DNA from: Saturnia japonica
Lineage: Eukaryota > Arthropoda > Insecta > Lepidoptera > Saturniidae
Length of the DNA stretch: 64,000 nt
Assembly (NCBI GenBank): GCA_033032175.1
Contig: CM065323.1
Span: 248,001 to 312,000, forward strand
Direction: 5' to 3'
In this document: positions 25,401 through 35,600 of the stretch, piece after piece
Numbering within the stretch: position 1 is the stretch's first letter
Layout: every line of letters begins with the position of its first letter
Notes under the pieces: generated by a model
Seen by the model: the letters and a program-made list of their open reading frames with translations, nothing else
What the model was told of the DNA's origin: nothing
Databases searched by the model: none
Position numbers and translations under genes: made by a program

Positions 25401-28400
25401 AAAAGATAAAGCGCCAAAATCACAATCAAAATAATCTTTATTCAATTTAGACACTAAGAAGGCACGAACGTCAAAACACTATTGCCGGTTCGGAAAACAT
25501 CCCAGTCATCGAGAAGAAACGGTAAGAAATTCGACCGGGTTTATCTTTTTATTTTCCCATCTGTACAAATGTTAATATTAAAGTGTTTGCGGCAAAACAT
25601 GTTGAAATCATTTTTCCGGCGTAGTTCGAATACACTGACTATAATCGGAGAAAATCCATATAAATACGACCGACAGATCAACCAAGGGATTTTGCGGCTA
25701 AATGCCTAAAGCGCTCGCCCCCAAGCCACGGTGAAGCTGTAAAAGCTGATAGAGGCTTTAGTTTTTAGGGACCCTCAGGCTATAAAAAACAAACCAAGGG
25801 ACATTCTCGATAGAGTCATCAGACTGTTCACATCGCTATAAACGTACGTGCTGTACCATAACTATCCCCATATAACCGTCGTGATGGTGGTGACCGTCAT
25901 AATGTTCTCGATGGCTGGGATGTTTTCTGAACCGGTGGTAGTATTTTGACATACATAAGTGCCTTCTTAGGGTCTAAATTGAATAAAAAAAATTTTGATT
26001 ATGATTTTGAATGTGCTCGCATTTCAGCTGACGCCAAAAAATCGGTTCAATAATAATAATTTAGTGGATGCACCGAGAGGGAGTCACTTCCAGATATCAC
26101 TGTAATTCACATAATGATCCACCCTATAATAACCCATTGACAGTAAAACCCGCTTGACATGATCCTCATACTTGTTGTCTGGAAAATCAGTAATGATCCC
26201 AAAGAGGTTTGCCCTATTTACACTTATTTTCTGACAGCAGTCTATTAAATAAGAAATTAGCCAGTTGAGAGAAGTTTCACACACATCAGTGGTGTGGTCA
26301 ACACAGTAGAAGGCCTTTGAGCGATCACAGAACACACCGATTGCATCGTGCGACTCCTCCCGGGCCCTAAATATATGACTTAGCAGCGTTGCACCAGCAT
26401 CAGTAGTTGATTTTAATTTTGTGAAACCATATTGCCGACCATCCAAAATCTCTTGTGCTCTGAAATACTGTACTAGTTGCTTGAGCATAATTTTTCTCAA
26501 AAATCTTACTAATTGACGGAAGTACAGAAATTGGTCTATAATTTCCAAAATTAGTTCTACAAACTGATTTAACCAGAGGAAGTAATTTACTTATTTTCAT
26601 TATTTAGGGAAAGTTCCTGTTTCTATGCACTGATTAAATATAGTAGCCGGACACGGTGAATTAATATTGACATTATTATAGACTGAACTACTATTACTGA
26701 CATTCCTGAAATGTCTTCAGTATGTTTTATGTTTGTTTAAAAGTCCTTATTTATTGCACCTGCACTAACAGGTGTATGAATGATGATGATGTTTTAAGGA
26801 TTTCCAATAATATAAATAATATAGTCTGTCTCCTTTGGTTGCCCATTCGCTAAAAACCATTTTTTTCCTAACACTTAACCTTTGTTGGACAATGTTTACT
26901 AAATTCAGTGCTTATGATATTAAACAAGCTGCCGTAGTTAGTATTTGAATCTATATCGTGTAAAACCTCTTTAGGTAATTGCTGTTTAATGGTATCATTT
27001 AAACGATCTAATCTAGTTCCTGAAATAAAACTAACTGTTCTCTTACAATCACTGCGAGGTCCGCAGCAGTTTATTTCAACGAGTTGGCCTTTATGGTCAG
27101 ACCGTATTCCACTAATAATGCCATTACTAATTGTTATGAAGTTACTAAAAAAGTTGTCTATCCAAGATGCAGTTGGGACGTGGTTCTGGTCTGTTCATTA
27201 AAAAGCGGACCAAAGTTAAACGACTTCACTAGCGATGTGAATGCAGTGACCTCTGGCGACGAATTTAAAATATCTATATTAAAGTCACCACAGACTAAAA
27301 TTGACTTATTGATATTAATATAAATGGCAATATTTAAATATTGCCATTTATATTTCGTCTATTATTACTAAAAATAGTTATATATTTGATGATGGAGGTT
27401 TGTAAACATTATAATAAAATTAATCCATCCATCTCGGCACACGCCACTTCACAAAAACGGTCTATTGAAAGACTACATATATCTTTACATACATACCATC
27501 ACGACTGTATTCCCCGAAGGGTTAGACAAAGGTGTAATATTGTACACCCACAGTTCGCCCTCCAAGTCCGGTGAAGCTGTAAAAGCCGCAGCGGCTCTGT
27601 TCTTGAATAGGGCCCCTAAGGCTAATAGTGTAGTCAGTTAAAAAAAAAAAAACCCACAGTTCGCCGAGTATGTTTTTAGGTCCCATGTAATAGGAGGCGA
27701 GCCTATTGCTATTTATCAGGCACGAAACCTCCGTGCTGCTACTGAGAATTTCATAGGAAAAAACCTATAACACTTTGCTCGACCTGGGATTCGAACCCAG
27801 GACCTCGCTCATTGCAGTCGCGCTTACGACCACTAGGCTAACGAGCCAGTATATATCTTTTTTGTCTTTAAATTTTAGATTATTATTGGTTAATATGATA
27901 CAACCCTCACCGACAGCGATTGTACGATTATAAACACTAGCAACTGAAAAATGTGGCATATTAAATATATCTTACGAGGTCTAAACCAGTTTTCTGTAAA
28001 ACATAAGCAGCTAAGCGTGTTCAAACTTTTATCTCCATATTGAATAGAATATTTTGATTAATAACCATTATATTGTATAAAAAATAAAATTCATCAAGGA
28101 ACTAGATGAGTGTAAGTCAACCGAAGCCGGATCTTGTACTATTAAGAAAGAATAAAAAATAATGTTACCAGGTGTGCTTATGTCGAGACCGGTGTAACAG
28201 TTGGGCTGGCAGAGATTCTCCGGCTTGTAGACCAGCTCGCCCACCGTGTGCCGGCCCGTCGAGATCTCTACTGTGCCTTCCTCTCCTTCCTCGCCGCCCA
28301 CTCTGTGTATCATGTTCATAATCACAACTGCTTCCAATCATTCAAATAATAATTTGTAATCGCATGCTAATCATTAACCGTACACGTATATTGTATGTTC

Positions 28401-31400
28401 AATAAATGGTTCTAGGTGAGACCACAATGCACTGGGCGGTCGGTACTCACACGTAAGTGACAGCGGGGTCTGGGACGGGCTGCGTGATGCCAACGACACG
28501 CATGCGCAGCGACATACTGCTCTCTAGTACTATGTGCGCCGAGGACCAGGCGTACTGCACAGTGCATACAAACAAATGTTAATGTATAACTATTAATCGG
28601 AATATAATGACAAGTTAACAAACAACAACGTAGAGTGTTACCGGTGCGGCGGGCGGCAGACGGAGCGCCTGCGCAGCGAGCCGGCCGGCGTGCGCGTGCA
28701 GCTCGAGCGAGGCGCGCGTGTGCGCGTGCGCAGTGTGCACATCGAGCGCACCACTGAGCGGGCCCGCCCGCGCCGGCGCCACCACCGTCACCCAGGCCTG
28801 TGCCCAGGAGCCGCCTGGCACGCAGCGGCACGCGTGCTCCTCGGGCACCGGGTGCACGTTAGCACAGGCGGCGAGCGCTACCTGCGCCCCAGGGAGTTCG
28901 ATGCGCATGCGCGTGACGCAGAGTTGCGCGGGACCGCGGTTGTGTAACCGCAGGCCGACGCGTCGCGTTGACGATGCACCCACCGCGCCCATACGCAGCG
29001 TACCATCGCTCGAGTTCGGCCACTCCCATTCCAGTTCGAGTCGACCGCTGTAGAGCAGCACCGGCAGCGAGTACTGCGTGAGGTTAGTGCGCAGCGTCAC
29101 CTCGGAGCGGATAGTGGCGGCGAGAGCGCTCGATCGCAGCCGCAGTCGTGCCACGGTCGCCAGCTCGCCCGGCGTCACGAGCAGCGGCGTCAGCGTCTCG
29201 CACTGCGCATCGCATTGTATGAGAGGGTACATTAACGCGTTGACAGACATGTGGCTAGTAGCAGAGGAGAGGGCGCGACTCACGTGGAAGAGCTCCAGCA
29301 GACTCGGCGGGCAGTGCGCGTGCGCGACGAGCACGGCCACGGGGAACTCGTTGCGCACGCGCACGTCGCGCGCTCGCCTCGCCTCCGCGCCCAGTGAACT
29401 AATGAAGCTATACGAACACAAGACGCGACTCACTATGTTTCATCTTACTATTTTACATTATGGAATATACTTAAACAGTGACACTTTACTGACAAAACCA
29501 GTTTGTTTTTAATTATAGTGTACATAGAAGTATAGTATACCTCGAATAGCAACATGCCGTTATCGGTGTAATGACTAATAAACGGACCCCCATCATGTTC
29601 AGACATGTTCTAATTTTACTTACAAACAATGCTTGAGCCTACAAGTTTGTCATTAGCTTTTCACCTGATGTAACAGTATGCTGCAGACGAGCTACCACTA
29701 TGTATGACATGCAAAATATGAAAGTTACAAACTGTAAAGTGTCTGGCAGCAGCGCTAACGTGCCGGGCAGTAGACGCAGCGAGTAGGGCAGCGCCGCCCG
29801 CCCCACGCGCGCCCACCCCGCACACCACGCCTCTGACTCCGCCCCCTCGCCCGTACCGCCGCCGTATGCCGCCCACATTTGCGAATCTGGAACACGCACG
29901 AATATTCATTCGCTTCGTGCATACATACGTTTTGTACTAACAAACGTTAAATTAATAAATTGTTTAAAAAAAATGAACAATATAGTAGACTGTATAAATA
30001 AATGTTTTAAAATAAACGTATATTATAACTGATCATATTTATATAAATGCACTGAAGTTACCAAGATCTACTTAACATAATATAACGTGTGTACAAGAGA
30101 TGGTGTGCATGTGAGAGAGAGTACGTACAGTCGAACGTGAGTTGTGCGGCGTGCGTCAGCGGCTGGTGTGCGTCGAGGTGCGCCCGCACCAGCGACACGC
30201 GCACGCCCTCCCGCTGCGGCTCGCTCCCCGCACCACCCGCACCACCGGCACCGCCTGCAACTCACGTACGCCTTCTCATACAGCTTTTAAACTTATTTCA
30301 TTTAGCTGAATGTTTATTAGCTACAACTATAAATATTAATTTTTTCACAGATTATAATCCCAACATCATGCATAATATAAGTAGGAAATTTTATACAGGA
30401 TCTCGGTCGATCTATTTTATTATATTCACATACATAACTAACATTCAGCAAAGCAATTGCTTAAAATTATTATTTTCATTCAGTTTAGTACAACTGAAAT
30501 CTATACTTATATAATATTATAATAAAAGCGTAGAGTCGAAATCGGTACATTCAAAATATTTAAGAAAAACCTCACGGGGTTGAGAATTATAGAGAGAACA
30601 CATTTCGATAGTTTTTGAAATTTTTGTGTGTCTGTCTGTCTGTCGGTATGTTGAAATGCCAATCACGCAAAATCTACTGGACCGAATTTAATATAATTTG
30701 GTAGGGATGTAGTTTATAGTCTGAAGGTACTTTTAGGATGAATTTTTACACATATGGACATTTGTACGGTCTATAAATTGCGTTTAGGTTATGTACTATG
30801 TATATACTATACTATATTACTCTATATATACTATGTATATGTAGAGCTTATGCACACGTGCAATTTTATGAAGTTAAATTTAGCTCTTTAGAGTATGCTA
30901 TTTGAACACATAGTTTAGGAGATAATGAAAAATTAAAATAATTTGTACTTGCGGAAATAATAATAATTATGATAGACTAAATGGGTGTGTTGGCGGCGCG
31001 GTGTTTGTAAGATAAAATTAACACGGGTGAAACCGTGGGGTACAGCTAGTACATGTATATATCTTAAGCACTCTACACAACAAACCAGCTGAAAAATGGA
31101 ATTTGACAATTTCGCAAAGAATTGCAAAACTGAACATTTTTATATGCCTTTATATCCTTTGAATAATATCGATATGATTGTTAAACTGTGATATATGTTA
31201 ATATTTCAAATGATATTAGTTGGCTATTATCAAAGCTTATATGATCAAATATCGTACGCAGGATGAGATAGGTGAGGTGAGGTTTTCATTTAGTTGCTGT
31301 TTTTCATACATGAAATATACCACCTGGACGAAGTCGCGGACACAGTTAGTATTAAATAAAAGCTTTCATAATAAATATGATTTTTAAGTTCATGTGCCTA

Positions 31401-33108
31401 ACGAAACGCAAAGATCAATCATCATCATCATGATGAATAGCTTTTTTCAACCCATAGCAGAGTATAACCATTTGTCTATGTGCTCTACCAACATTGTCCA
31501 GGTCTGTCGGACAAGGTTTCTAATATCGTCGATTCATATCGATCAAAGATCAATACACTTTTGTAATTATTATGTTAATTGAACGTTTTTCAAATAATAA
31601 AGTACATAGAGTATCAAACCGTTGGCGGTGTGTGCGGGGTGCCCGTTGGAGATGGGCGTGGCGGAGGGCGTGACGTTGGGCGGCGGGGGCGGTGCGACCG
31701 GTGCAGCCGAGCAGCGCGCGCCCCACACGCCGGAATCCAGCGTGACCGGTTCGTCCAGGCTGTTGCCCGCGTCCACCGAGAACTGCACACAACAATATAC
31801 TGATTAATTAACACCCGGACTTGGACGCATGGGTTAAGAAACGGTTGGCTTACAGTATCTGGAGGGTCCCGGGAGCCGCGTGCGGTCAGTGGCAATTGTA
31901 TCGGCGAGAGGTATTCACCTGGCGGCGCACCCCTCGCCTCTACCCCCACCACGAGCCCTCCTCCTGTCATGTTAGCCTTGATCCTGCAATACGGATATAA
32001 AGATAAACAGGAGATATAATGGCGTGAAGTAGTCGGCTCACGGTCTGTCGTGTGGTTGGGTAGGCGGTACCTGATGTACGCGGTGAGCGGGTGTTGGTGT
32101 TGGTGGTGTTGCGTGTGCGGCGGCTGGAGACGCAGGCGCACGATGTCGCGGGAGGAGTGCGGCGGGAGGGTCCAGCGGTCACGCGGCGCCCACCGCCCGC
32201 CTTCCGGCAGCTGCAACCCGAGCCACCCGCCCGAGGAGTACACCTCACTCACCTGTAAGTACGGCACCAGACAGTTCATACTAAGCACTATACCAATCGC
32301 CTTAACACTTGGACAAATTACAAGCGTTGAAGAAGGATTGACAAGGGCGTTAGTATTGCCGCCGCTTTCCGAGACTATCACCAATACAATTAGTAAATAG
32401 GTTAATTGATGCATTATATTTGAATAGTATATGGTGTAGTAGTATGCAGTGGAGAGAGAGTGTAAGAAAGTGTACCTGTATAGTTTGGTCGGTCGGGTTG
32501 TGCATGGTGAGCAGCGGCTCGAGGGTCGCATTCAGCGGCACGCGCACCCCCACGAGCGGCCAGAGCCCCCACTCGCTCGCCACGCCCACCGCCGACACCT
32601 GCACACATACAGGATAAGGGGAATTATTAATAAACGCATTTCAGGAATGGCACATAATTTTGAAATCACAGTAGACATTTCCGAAAAATCTTTGCACATT
32701 TTCAAAGAAAATGCTTTAATGCTATCAGGAGATATGCTGAGAAACTATTTATGTTTTAAATTGTTAGCAATTTACATATTAATATTGTTCATTTTTTAAA
32801 CATTGTGTATAATATTATTCTTTATTGGGATAAGAATCATGTATGTAAAGATATCCACTAGACACCTTAGATAAATAAATGAAAGGGCCGCATGCGAGTG
32901 AATGAAACAGATGTAGGGTAAAAGCACAAGTTATTAGAACTATAAGGAAAATGGGTAAAATACAATATGTTTGAGAACAGATGTAGGTACTTACGGGATA
33001 CTTATAGACTCCTAGTGAGGTGTGTATGTAGAGATGCGCCGAGACGGGTCCCTCGCGCCGCCCGAGGTACACCACGCTAAACGTCGTGTTGGCTTGCGGC
33101 GCCAGCGT
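19445..33108 (-). CDS. Tmem131: TMEM131-family membrane protein, 5' end not found
   Basis: Seventeen minus-strand exons, in order: 33108-32995, 32598-32476, 32252-32071, 31983-31854, 31782-31620, 30254-30129, 29886-29733, 29407-29284, 29202-28642, 28554-28451, 28302-28169, 24705-24542, 24466-24279, 24158-23892, 23812-23704, 23621-22088 and 19785-19445. They sum to 4,518 nt, 1,505 residues plus stop, with compatible phases. Family signatures include NTTFSVVYLGRREGPVSAHL, YSSGGWLGLQLP, TAYIRIKANMTGG, RNEFPVAVLV, NLCQPNCYTGLD and NNLTILEGVHLWGRGAYPSF. These PapD-like lumenal repeats are followed by a membrane span (about 23252-23183, LLALLGLALVLAAAAI), a long acidic/Ser/Arg-rich cytosolic tail, and a C-terminus with YDPFHSLSAIWAP. 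Family members are type I ER/Golgi proteins; TMEM131 binds procollagen and recruits TRAPP for its export. The N-terminal roughly 100 residues are missing from my model. The joint between 24279 and 24158 is the weakest. Human TMEM131 is longer, about 1,880 residues. Confidence 0.92.
20060..20608. mobile_element. TA-flanked MITE, long copy
   Basis: The ends begin TACCATTTCCAT and, inverted, TACTATTTCCAT, and are flanked by TA on both sides. The sequence matches the copy at 61213-61606 over most of its length (for example AACTTGAACGAGCGTCT, TTTTCGAAGCTGTTGTAAAA, GGTAGATACTCGACAATGAA) and carries about 150 bp more in the middle. It lies in the last TMEM131 intron. The TA duplication suggests Tc1/mariner-type mobilisation; there is no coding capacity. 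Confidence 0.8.
20640..20830 (+). repeat. Dispersed repeat shared with 7.7 kb
   Basis: GTGTCGTTCGATTC, GCTATATAATATTTA, CGACGTCTGGAAATC, AAAAAGCAAAA and TTTTAATAATTT appear in the same order as at 7690-7870. It begins about 30 bp after the MITE inside the last TMEM131 intron. Confidence 0.6.
25415..26009. mobile_element. Foldback element with ~90-bp inverted repeats
   Basis: The arm at 25415-25505 (starting CAAAATCACAATCAAAATAA, ending GGAAAACATCCCAG) is the imperfect reverse complement of 25915-26009. Shared blocks are ATTCAATTTAGAC, CTAAGAAGGCAC, CCGGTTC and GAAAACATCCCAG. The 410-bp middle has no transposase frame and carries a separate retroposed insertion at 25690-25791. It lies in the 3.5-kb TMEM131 intron. 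No target duplication is obvious, so the superfamily is undecided. Confidence 0.78.
25690..25791 (+). mobile_element. Truncated retroposed tail, family R3, 10-bp TSD
   Basis: The 102-bp insert is bounded by the direct repeat AACCAAGGGA (25680-25689 and 25792-25801). Its core CTCGCCCCCAAGCCACGGTG then AAGCTGTAAAAGC matches 3' parts of the R3 copies at 40945-41360 and 53050-53480, and it ends in an A-rich tail. This is the pattern of 5'-truncated target-primed retroposition. Confidence 0.82.
26080..27315 (-). mobile_element. Decayed LINE fragment, EN end and RT part
   Basis: The minus strand encodes, from 27315 downward, an endonuclease end (ILVCGDFNIDIL) and, after a broken linker, reverse-transcriptase blocks NYRPISVLPSISKIFEK, YGFTKLKSTTDA, FCDRSKAFYCVDHTT and LNWLISYLIDR-like. 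Several stops and frameshifts interrupt it and the YADD region is absent. It lies in the large TMEM131 intron, on the same strand as the gene. Confidence 0.85.
27317..27354. repeat. Perfect 38-bp palindrome
   Basis: The 19-bp half AATATAAATGGCAATATTT is followed without a spacer by its exact reverse complement. It sits at the upstream edge of the LINE fragment ending at about 27315. Confidence 0.93.
27487..27850 (-). mobile_element. tRNA-derived SINE, family S1, copy 1
   Basis: Flanked by the 10-bp direct repeat ATATATCTTT (27477-27486 and 27851-27860). The minus-strand head has GTTAGCCTAGTGGTCGTAAG (A box) and GGGTTCGAATCCCAGG (B box), followed by the family body, with ATTACATGGGACCTAAAAAC and CCTTCGGGGAATACAGTCGT at the 3' end. 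A second retroposed fragment is inserted at 27560-27651. It lies in a TMEM131 intron in the sense orientation. Confidence 0.9.
27560..27651 (+). mobile_element. Retroposed tail nested in SINE, 14-bp TSD
   Basis: The 92-bp insert is bounded by the perfect 14-bp direct repeat ACCCACAGTTCGCC (27546-27559 and 27652-27665) and ends in a 13-A run. Its GGTGAAGCTGTAAAAGCCG core matches the R3 family (25.7, 41.0 and 53.1 kb). It is the youngest event at this spot because it splits the SINE. Confidence 0.9.
30545..31050. repeat. Dispersed repeat with TCTG run, family R4
   Basis: Shares TTTTTGAAATTTTTGTGTGTC, (TCTG)n, CGGTATGTT, GACCGAATTTAAT, GTAGTTTATAGTC and GGATGAATTTTTACAC with 56585-56800, and GTTATTTGAACACATAGTTT-like sequence with 52390-52640. 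It ends with a GGTGAAACCGTGGGGTACAG signature. It occupies a TMEM131 intron (30255-31619). Confidence 0.65.
31225..31345. repeat. Dispersed repeat shared with 58.1 kb
   Basis: TAGTTGGCTATTATCAAAGC, TTTAGTTGCTGTTTTTCATAC and CCTGGACGAAGTCGCGGACA correspond block by block to 58060-58200. The last block is the common lepidopteran GACGAAGTCGCGGGCAC terminal signature. Confidence 0.6.
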
Positions 33109-33156
33109 CTGCACAAACACAAAATACTGAACGCATATTTACAGCACACAATACCC

Positions 33157-34435
33157 TGTAATACGGTTATCCGTGTAGCTGTAGGCCCGTATATACCTAC
33201 TAGAGTAATCCAAGAGGAAGATCCTCTCAGCCAGACCATATTCCTCGTAGATCCTTCTAAAGTTGTAGAAAATAAATAGAAAATAATAGCAATAAAATTC
33301 GACAAGAAATAAAACAAACACATTTATTAGATGTTCAAAACACAAGAGTTAAATTACAAACTCGACGTTAGTACATGTTCGTGAGCTTTCCTGGCCTGTT
33401 CTGACGTCAGTGCAAGTAGCAGGTACAGAGGAGTGCTCCCTCCGGTCGGAGTGTACCCTCCGCGCTCGGTGTATCTGGCGATAGCCGCGATTCTTCGAAT
33501 GCTCGGACGTTATTTCTCCTTTTCTGTGACTCCATTGTGTCGCCCTGGCTTCTTGTAACAACCATTGCTCGGGGTTCGCCGTTCGTGGATATACTTGATT
33601 TAAACGTCGTTTCTTCTTCAAGTAGATCAGTGAAATACTTAGTTCTTCCTTCTTCCGATCCGACTTCGATGGACTTGTAGCGGAGGCGAGGAACAGAGTG
33701 TAAAGTTTCTCATCCGCCATAGAAAAGAGAGGATTTTCCGACCAGACGGGTGCTATGTCTGGCGGGCTGCTGCCCAACAGTTGTTATCGGGTTCTTGTAT
33801 ATATACTCAATTGTTGGGTTAATTTCAATATCGCGATGTAGGATGCGTCGTATGTGGCTCGATAGATGTCGCTATGTAGGATGTGTTAGTTGTGGCGAGA
33901 GATGTCGCTACAGACTAATAAATGTTATGAATGAAATTCTACCATATTGTTACACCCGTGTGTATTAAAAATTCCGATGATTGACGTGAAGAAGATTTAT
34001 TTCCATACCACACAGTTACAAATTACACAAACTCACAACACTGTTATTTATTACACTGCGATTTCGCTTCCTTTTATCGCTCGTTGTTATCGCTTTGTAA
34101 TTCAAAACGGAACTGAACTGCTCAATGCCGCGCCTGAGTCGCTTATATACCTACACTAAACGACCGCAGAAACATCGTAAAGCATCGCGACCCTTTCTTG
34201 ATGTTTACTTTCAATGCCTACTCGATGACGTAATCGAGGTGATAAGCCCCATACATGTGTGTGTAAACTGCGATGTTTATGACACGAACATTATTTCGAA
34301 GTCCTGAGAAGTATGTAGTTGCTTCGAGATATTTCGGGAACAGGATTTTTCTATCTTTTTAATCAGGTTATAACAGATCGTAACAATATTTATACTGATA
34401 AATATATCTAATAATTATTATGATTTCTTATTACA
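33157..34435 (-). mobile_element. Probable LTR, split by a second LTR
   Basis: The outer ends are the inverted TGTAATA (33157) and TATTACA (34435). On the minus strand it has a TATATATA box (33805-33798) and AATAAA (33328-33323), in the order expected for U3-R-U5, with a 142-codon frame between them that I do not recognise. Removing the inner LTR and its duplication leaves about 837 bp. No target duplication flanks the outer ends, so the limits are tentative. Its lower end is 48 bp from a TMEM131 exon acceptor. Confidence 0.5.
33948..34385 (-). mobile_element. Solo LTR, 438 bp, with 4-bp TSD
   Basis: Ends TGTTAC and GTAACA are flanked by ATAT on both sides (33944-33947 and 34386-34389). The minus strand carries TATATAAGCG near 34150 and AATAAA near 34000, in LTR order. 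No internal region is present, so the rest was probably lost by LTR-LTR recombination. TG/CA ends and a 4-bp duplication suit a Ty3/gypsy-type element. It interrupts the LTR-like sequence at 33157-34435 and is therefore younger. Confidence 0.8.
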
Positions 34436-35100
34436 AAGGTTGAGAGTAACGTTCTTGACGTAGCTTGTTCGTCGCTTTGTAGAATGTTCCCGTGTTGTAT
34501 TCGTTCTGGTCTTGAACTAAAACTGCCCTGTGCCTCGTAGTCATTTGGGGAGCGACGCTACGTTAGTTAGTTAGTTAGTTTTGTTACAAGTGAATTATTT
34601 CATTGTTTTATCCCACATGTGGTGAAAATAAAACTGATGAAAATTTGTATGAAGAACCCTTCATGTCTCAAATTAGGGATATGAATATTCATATTTATTC
34701 TTTTGGTAAGAAATAAAAAGGGCTTCACGTTTTTCAAAAAACCTTCCTGCAAGCCGGTATAATATAAGGCTGCCAATACATTAATGCAGAGCGAAGAAGC
34801 GGAGCGAGATTGCGGAGTTTTGTCGACCAAAAGTATTGCATAAAAATCTTAGCTCCGTGTACCGGACATAGGCTTCCGAGGTTTAATCTTGATCATAATA
34901 ACTTTATTGAAATACAAATTCCTAATAACAATAATGAATTTTTTTTTTTTTTTCGTAAAATGAAATCTAATTTTTACTTACACTTGTAGCGTGGTTTTAC
35001 TTTCGTAAACGTACATATTTTAAATTAAACTCCTACAAACATTGTAGAGTTTTTATATAGATAATTCTTGTGCGTTAACCGCCGCGCCGTGTCGTGCATT
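34436..35100. other. No gene recognised
   Basis: Contains a GTTAGTTAGTTAGTTAG microsatellite near 34563 and a run of about 15 T at 34940. A minus-strand frame at 34600-34830 looks repeat-derived. No TMEM131 upstream exon was found. Confidence 0.35.
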
Positions 35101-35347
35101 TTTCCGGAATTTGGACAACTTCTTACAAGGAAAAAAATTCAACTCTGATGCGGCAGTCCAAACCGCCTTTGATTGATTCTCGCCCCCATGGTTTTTTTAG
35201 TAAAGGAATCAATGAAATACCTATAAGATGGCAAAAGTGCATAGATAACAACAGTGCATACTTTGATTAATTAAACTATATTTTACAAAAAAAAAAAATT
35301 GACCTTATATACCTGCCGTACAAAACGCCAATTTCATAAGGACCTAA
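35101..35347 (+). mobile_element. 3' fragment of a mariner transposon
   Basis: Matches the C-terminal part and 3' end of the mariner at 47433-50879: GAATTTGGACAAC, CAACTCTGATG, CAAACCGCCTTTGATTG and GGCAAAAGTGCATAGATAAC. It ends in inverted-repeat sequence CGCCAATTTCATAAGGACCT, whose complement resembles the other copy's 5' end. The first four-fifths of the element are missing. It directly adjoins the 3' end of the LINE at 35352. Confidence 0.8.
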
Positions 35348-35600
35348 TTATACATTTATTTATTTGTCGCGCCAACAGAGCCACAACATATGATACATGA
35401 TTATATTTTAGTCATACAAACACATCTCAATAATTATGTAGTACTCCACTTACAGGCGAGCACAGCATGCAACATTTTTCGAGCCTTAATATTGATTAAA
35501 TATCGTACTATGTTAACAAACTTGATAAAAATAATAACAATAATTAAAAACAAACAATAATAATACAAAATAATGTTAATAATATAAATACTCAATCATG

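Noticed and set aside
27775..27848. Apparent tRNA gene (also at 40030-40103 and 61757-61830)
   Set aside because: The tRNA-like A and B boxes belong to SINE heads: the sequence continues into a conserved SINE body, and two copies have target-site duplications.
28615..29433. A single 272-codon open frame read as one exon
   Set aside because: It contains an 81-bp in-frame intron (29283-29203, GTGAGT to GCGCAG). Removing it gives a far better match to TMEM131.
29541..29609. A possible 69-bp TMEM131 micro-exon (NMSEHDGGPFISHYTDNGML...) with AG and GT borders
   Set aside because: It leaves the next exon in the wrong frame. Joining 29733 directly to 29407 with donor GTTTGT restores the phase and the family alignment.
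33349..33777. A 142-codon minus-strand frame as a host gene
   Set aside because: It lies between the TATA box and the polyadenylation signal of an LTR-like element and resembles no known protein.
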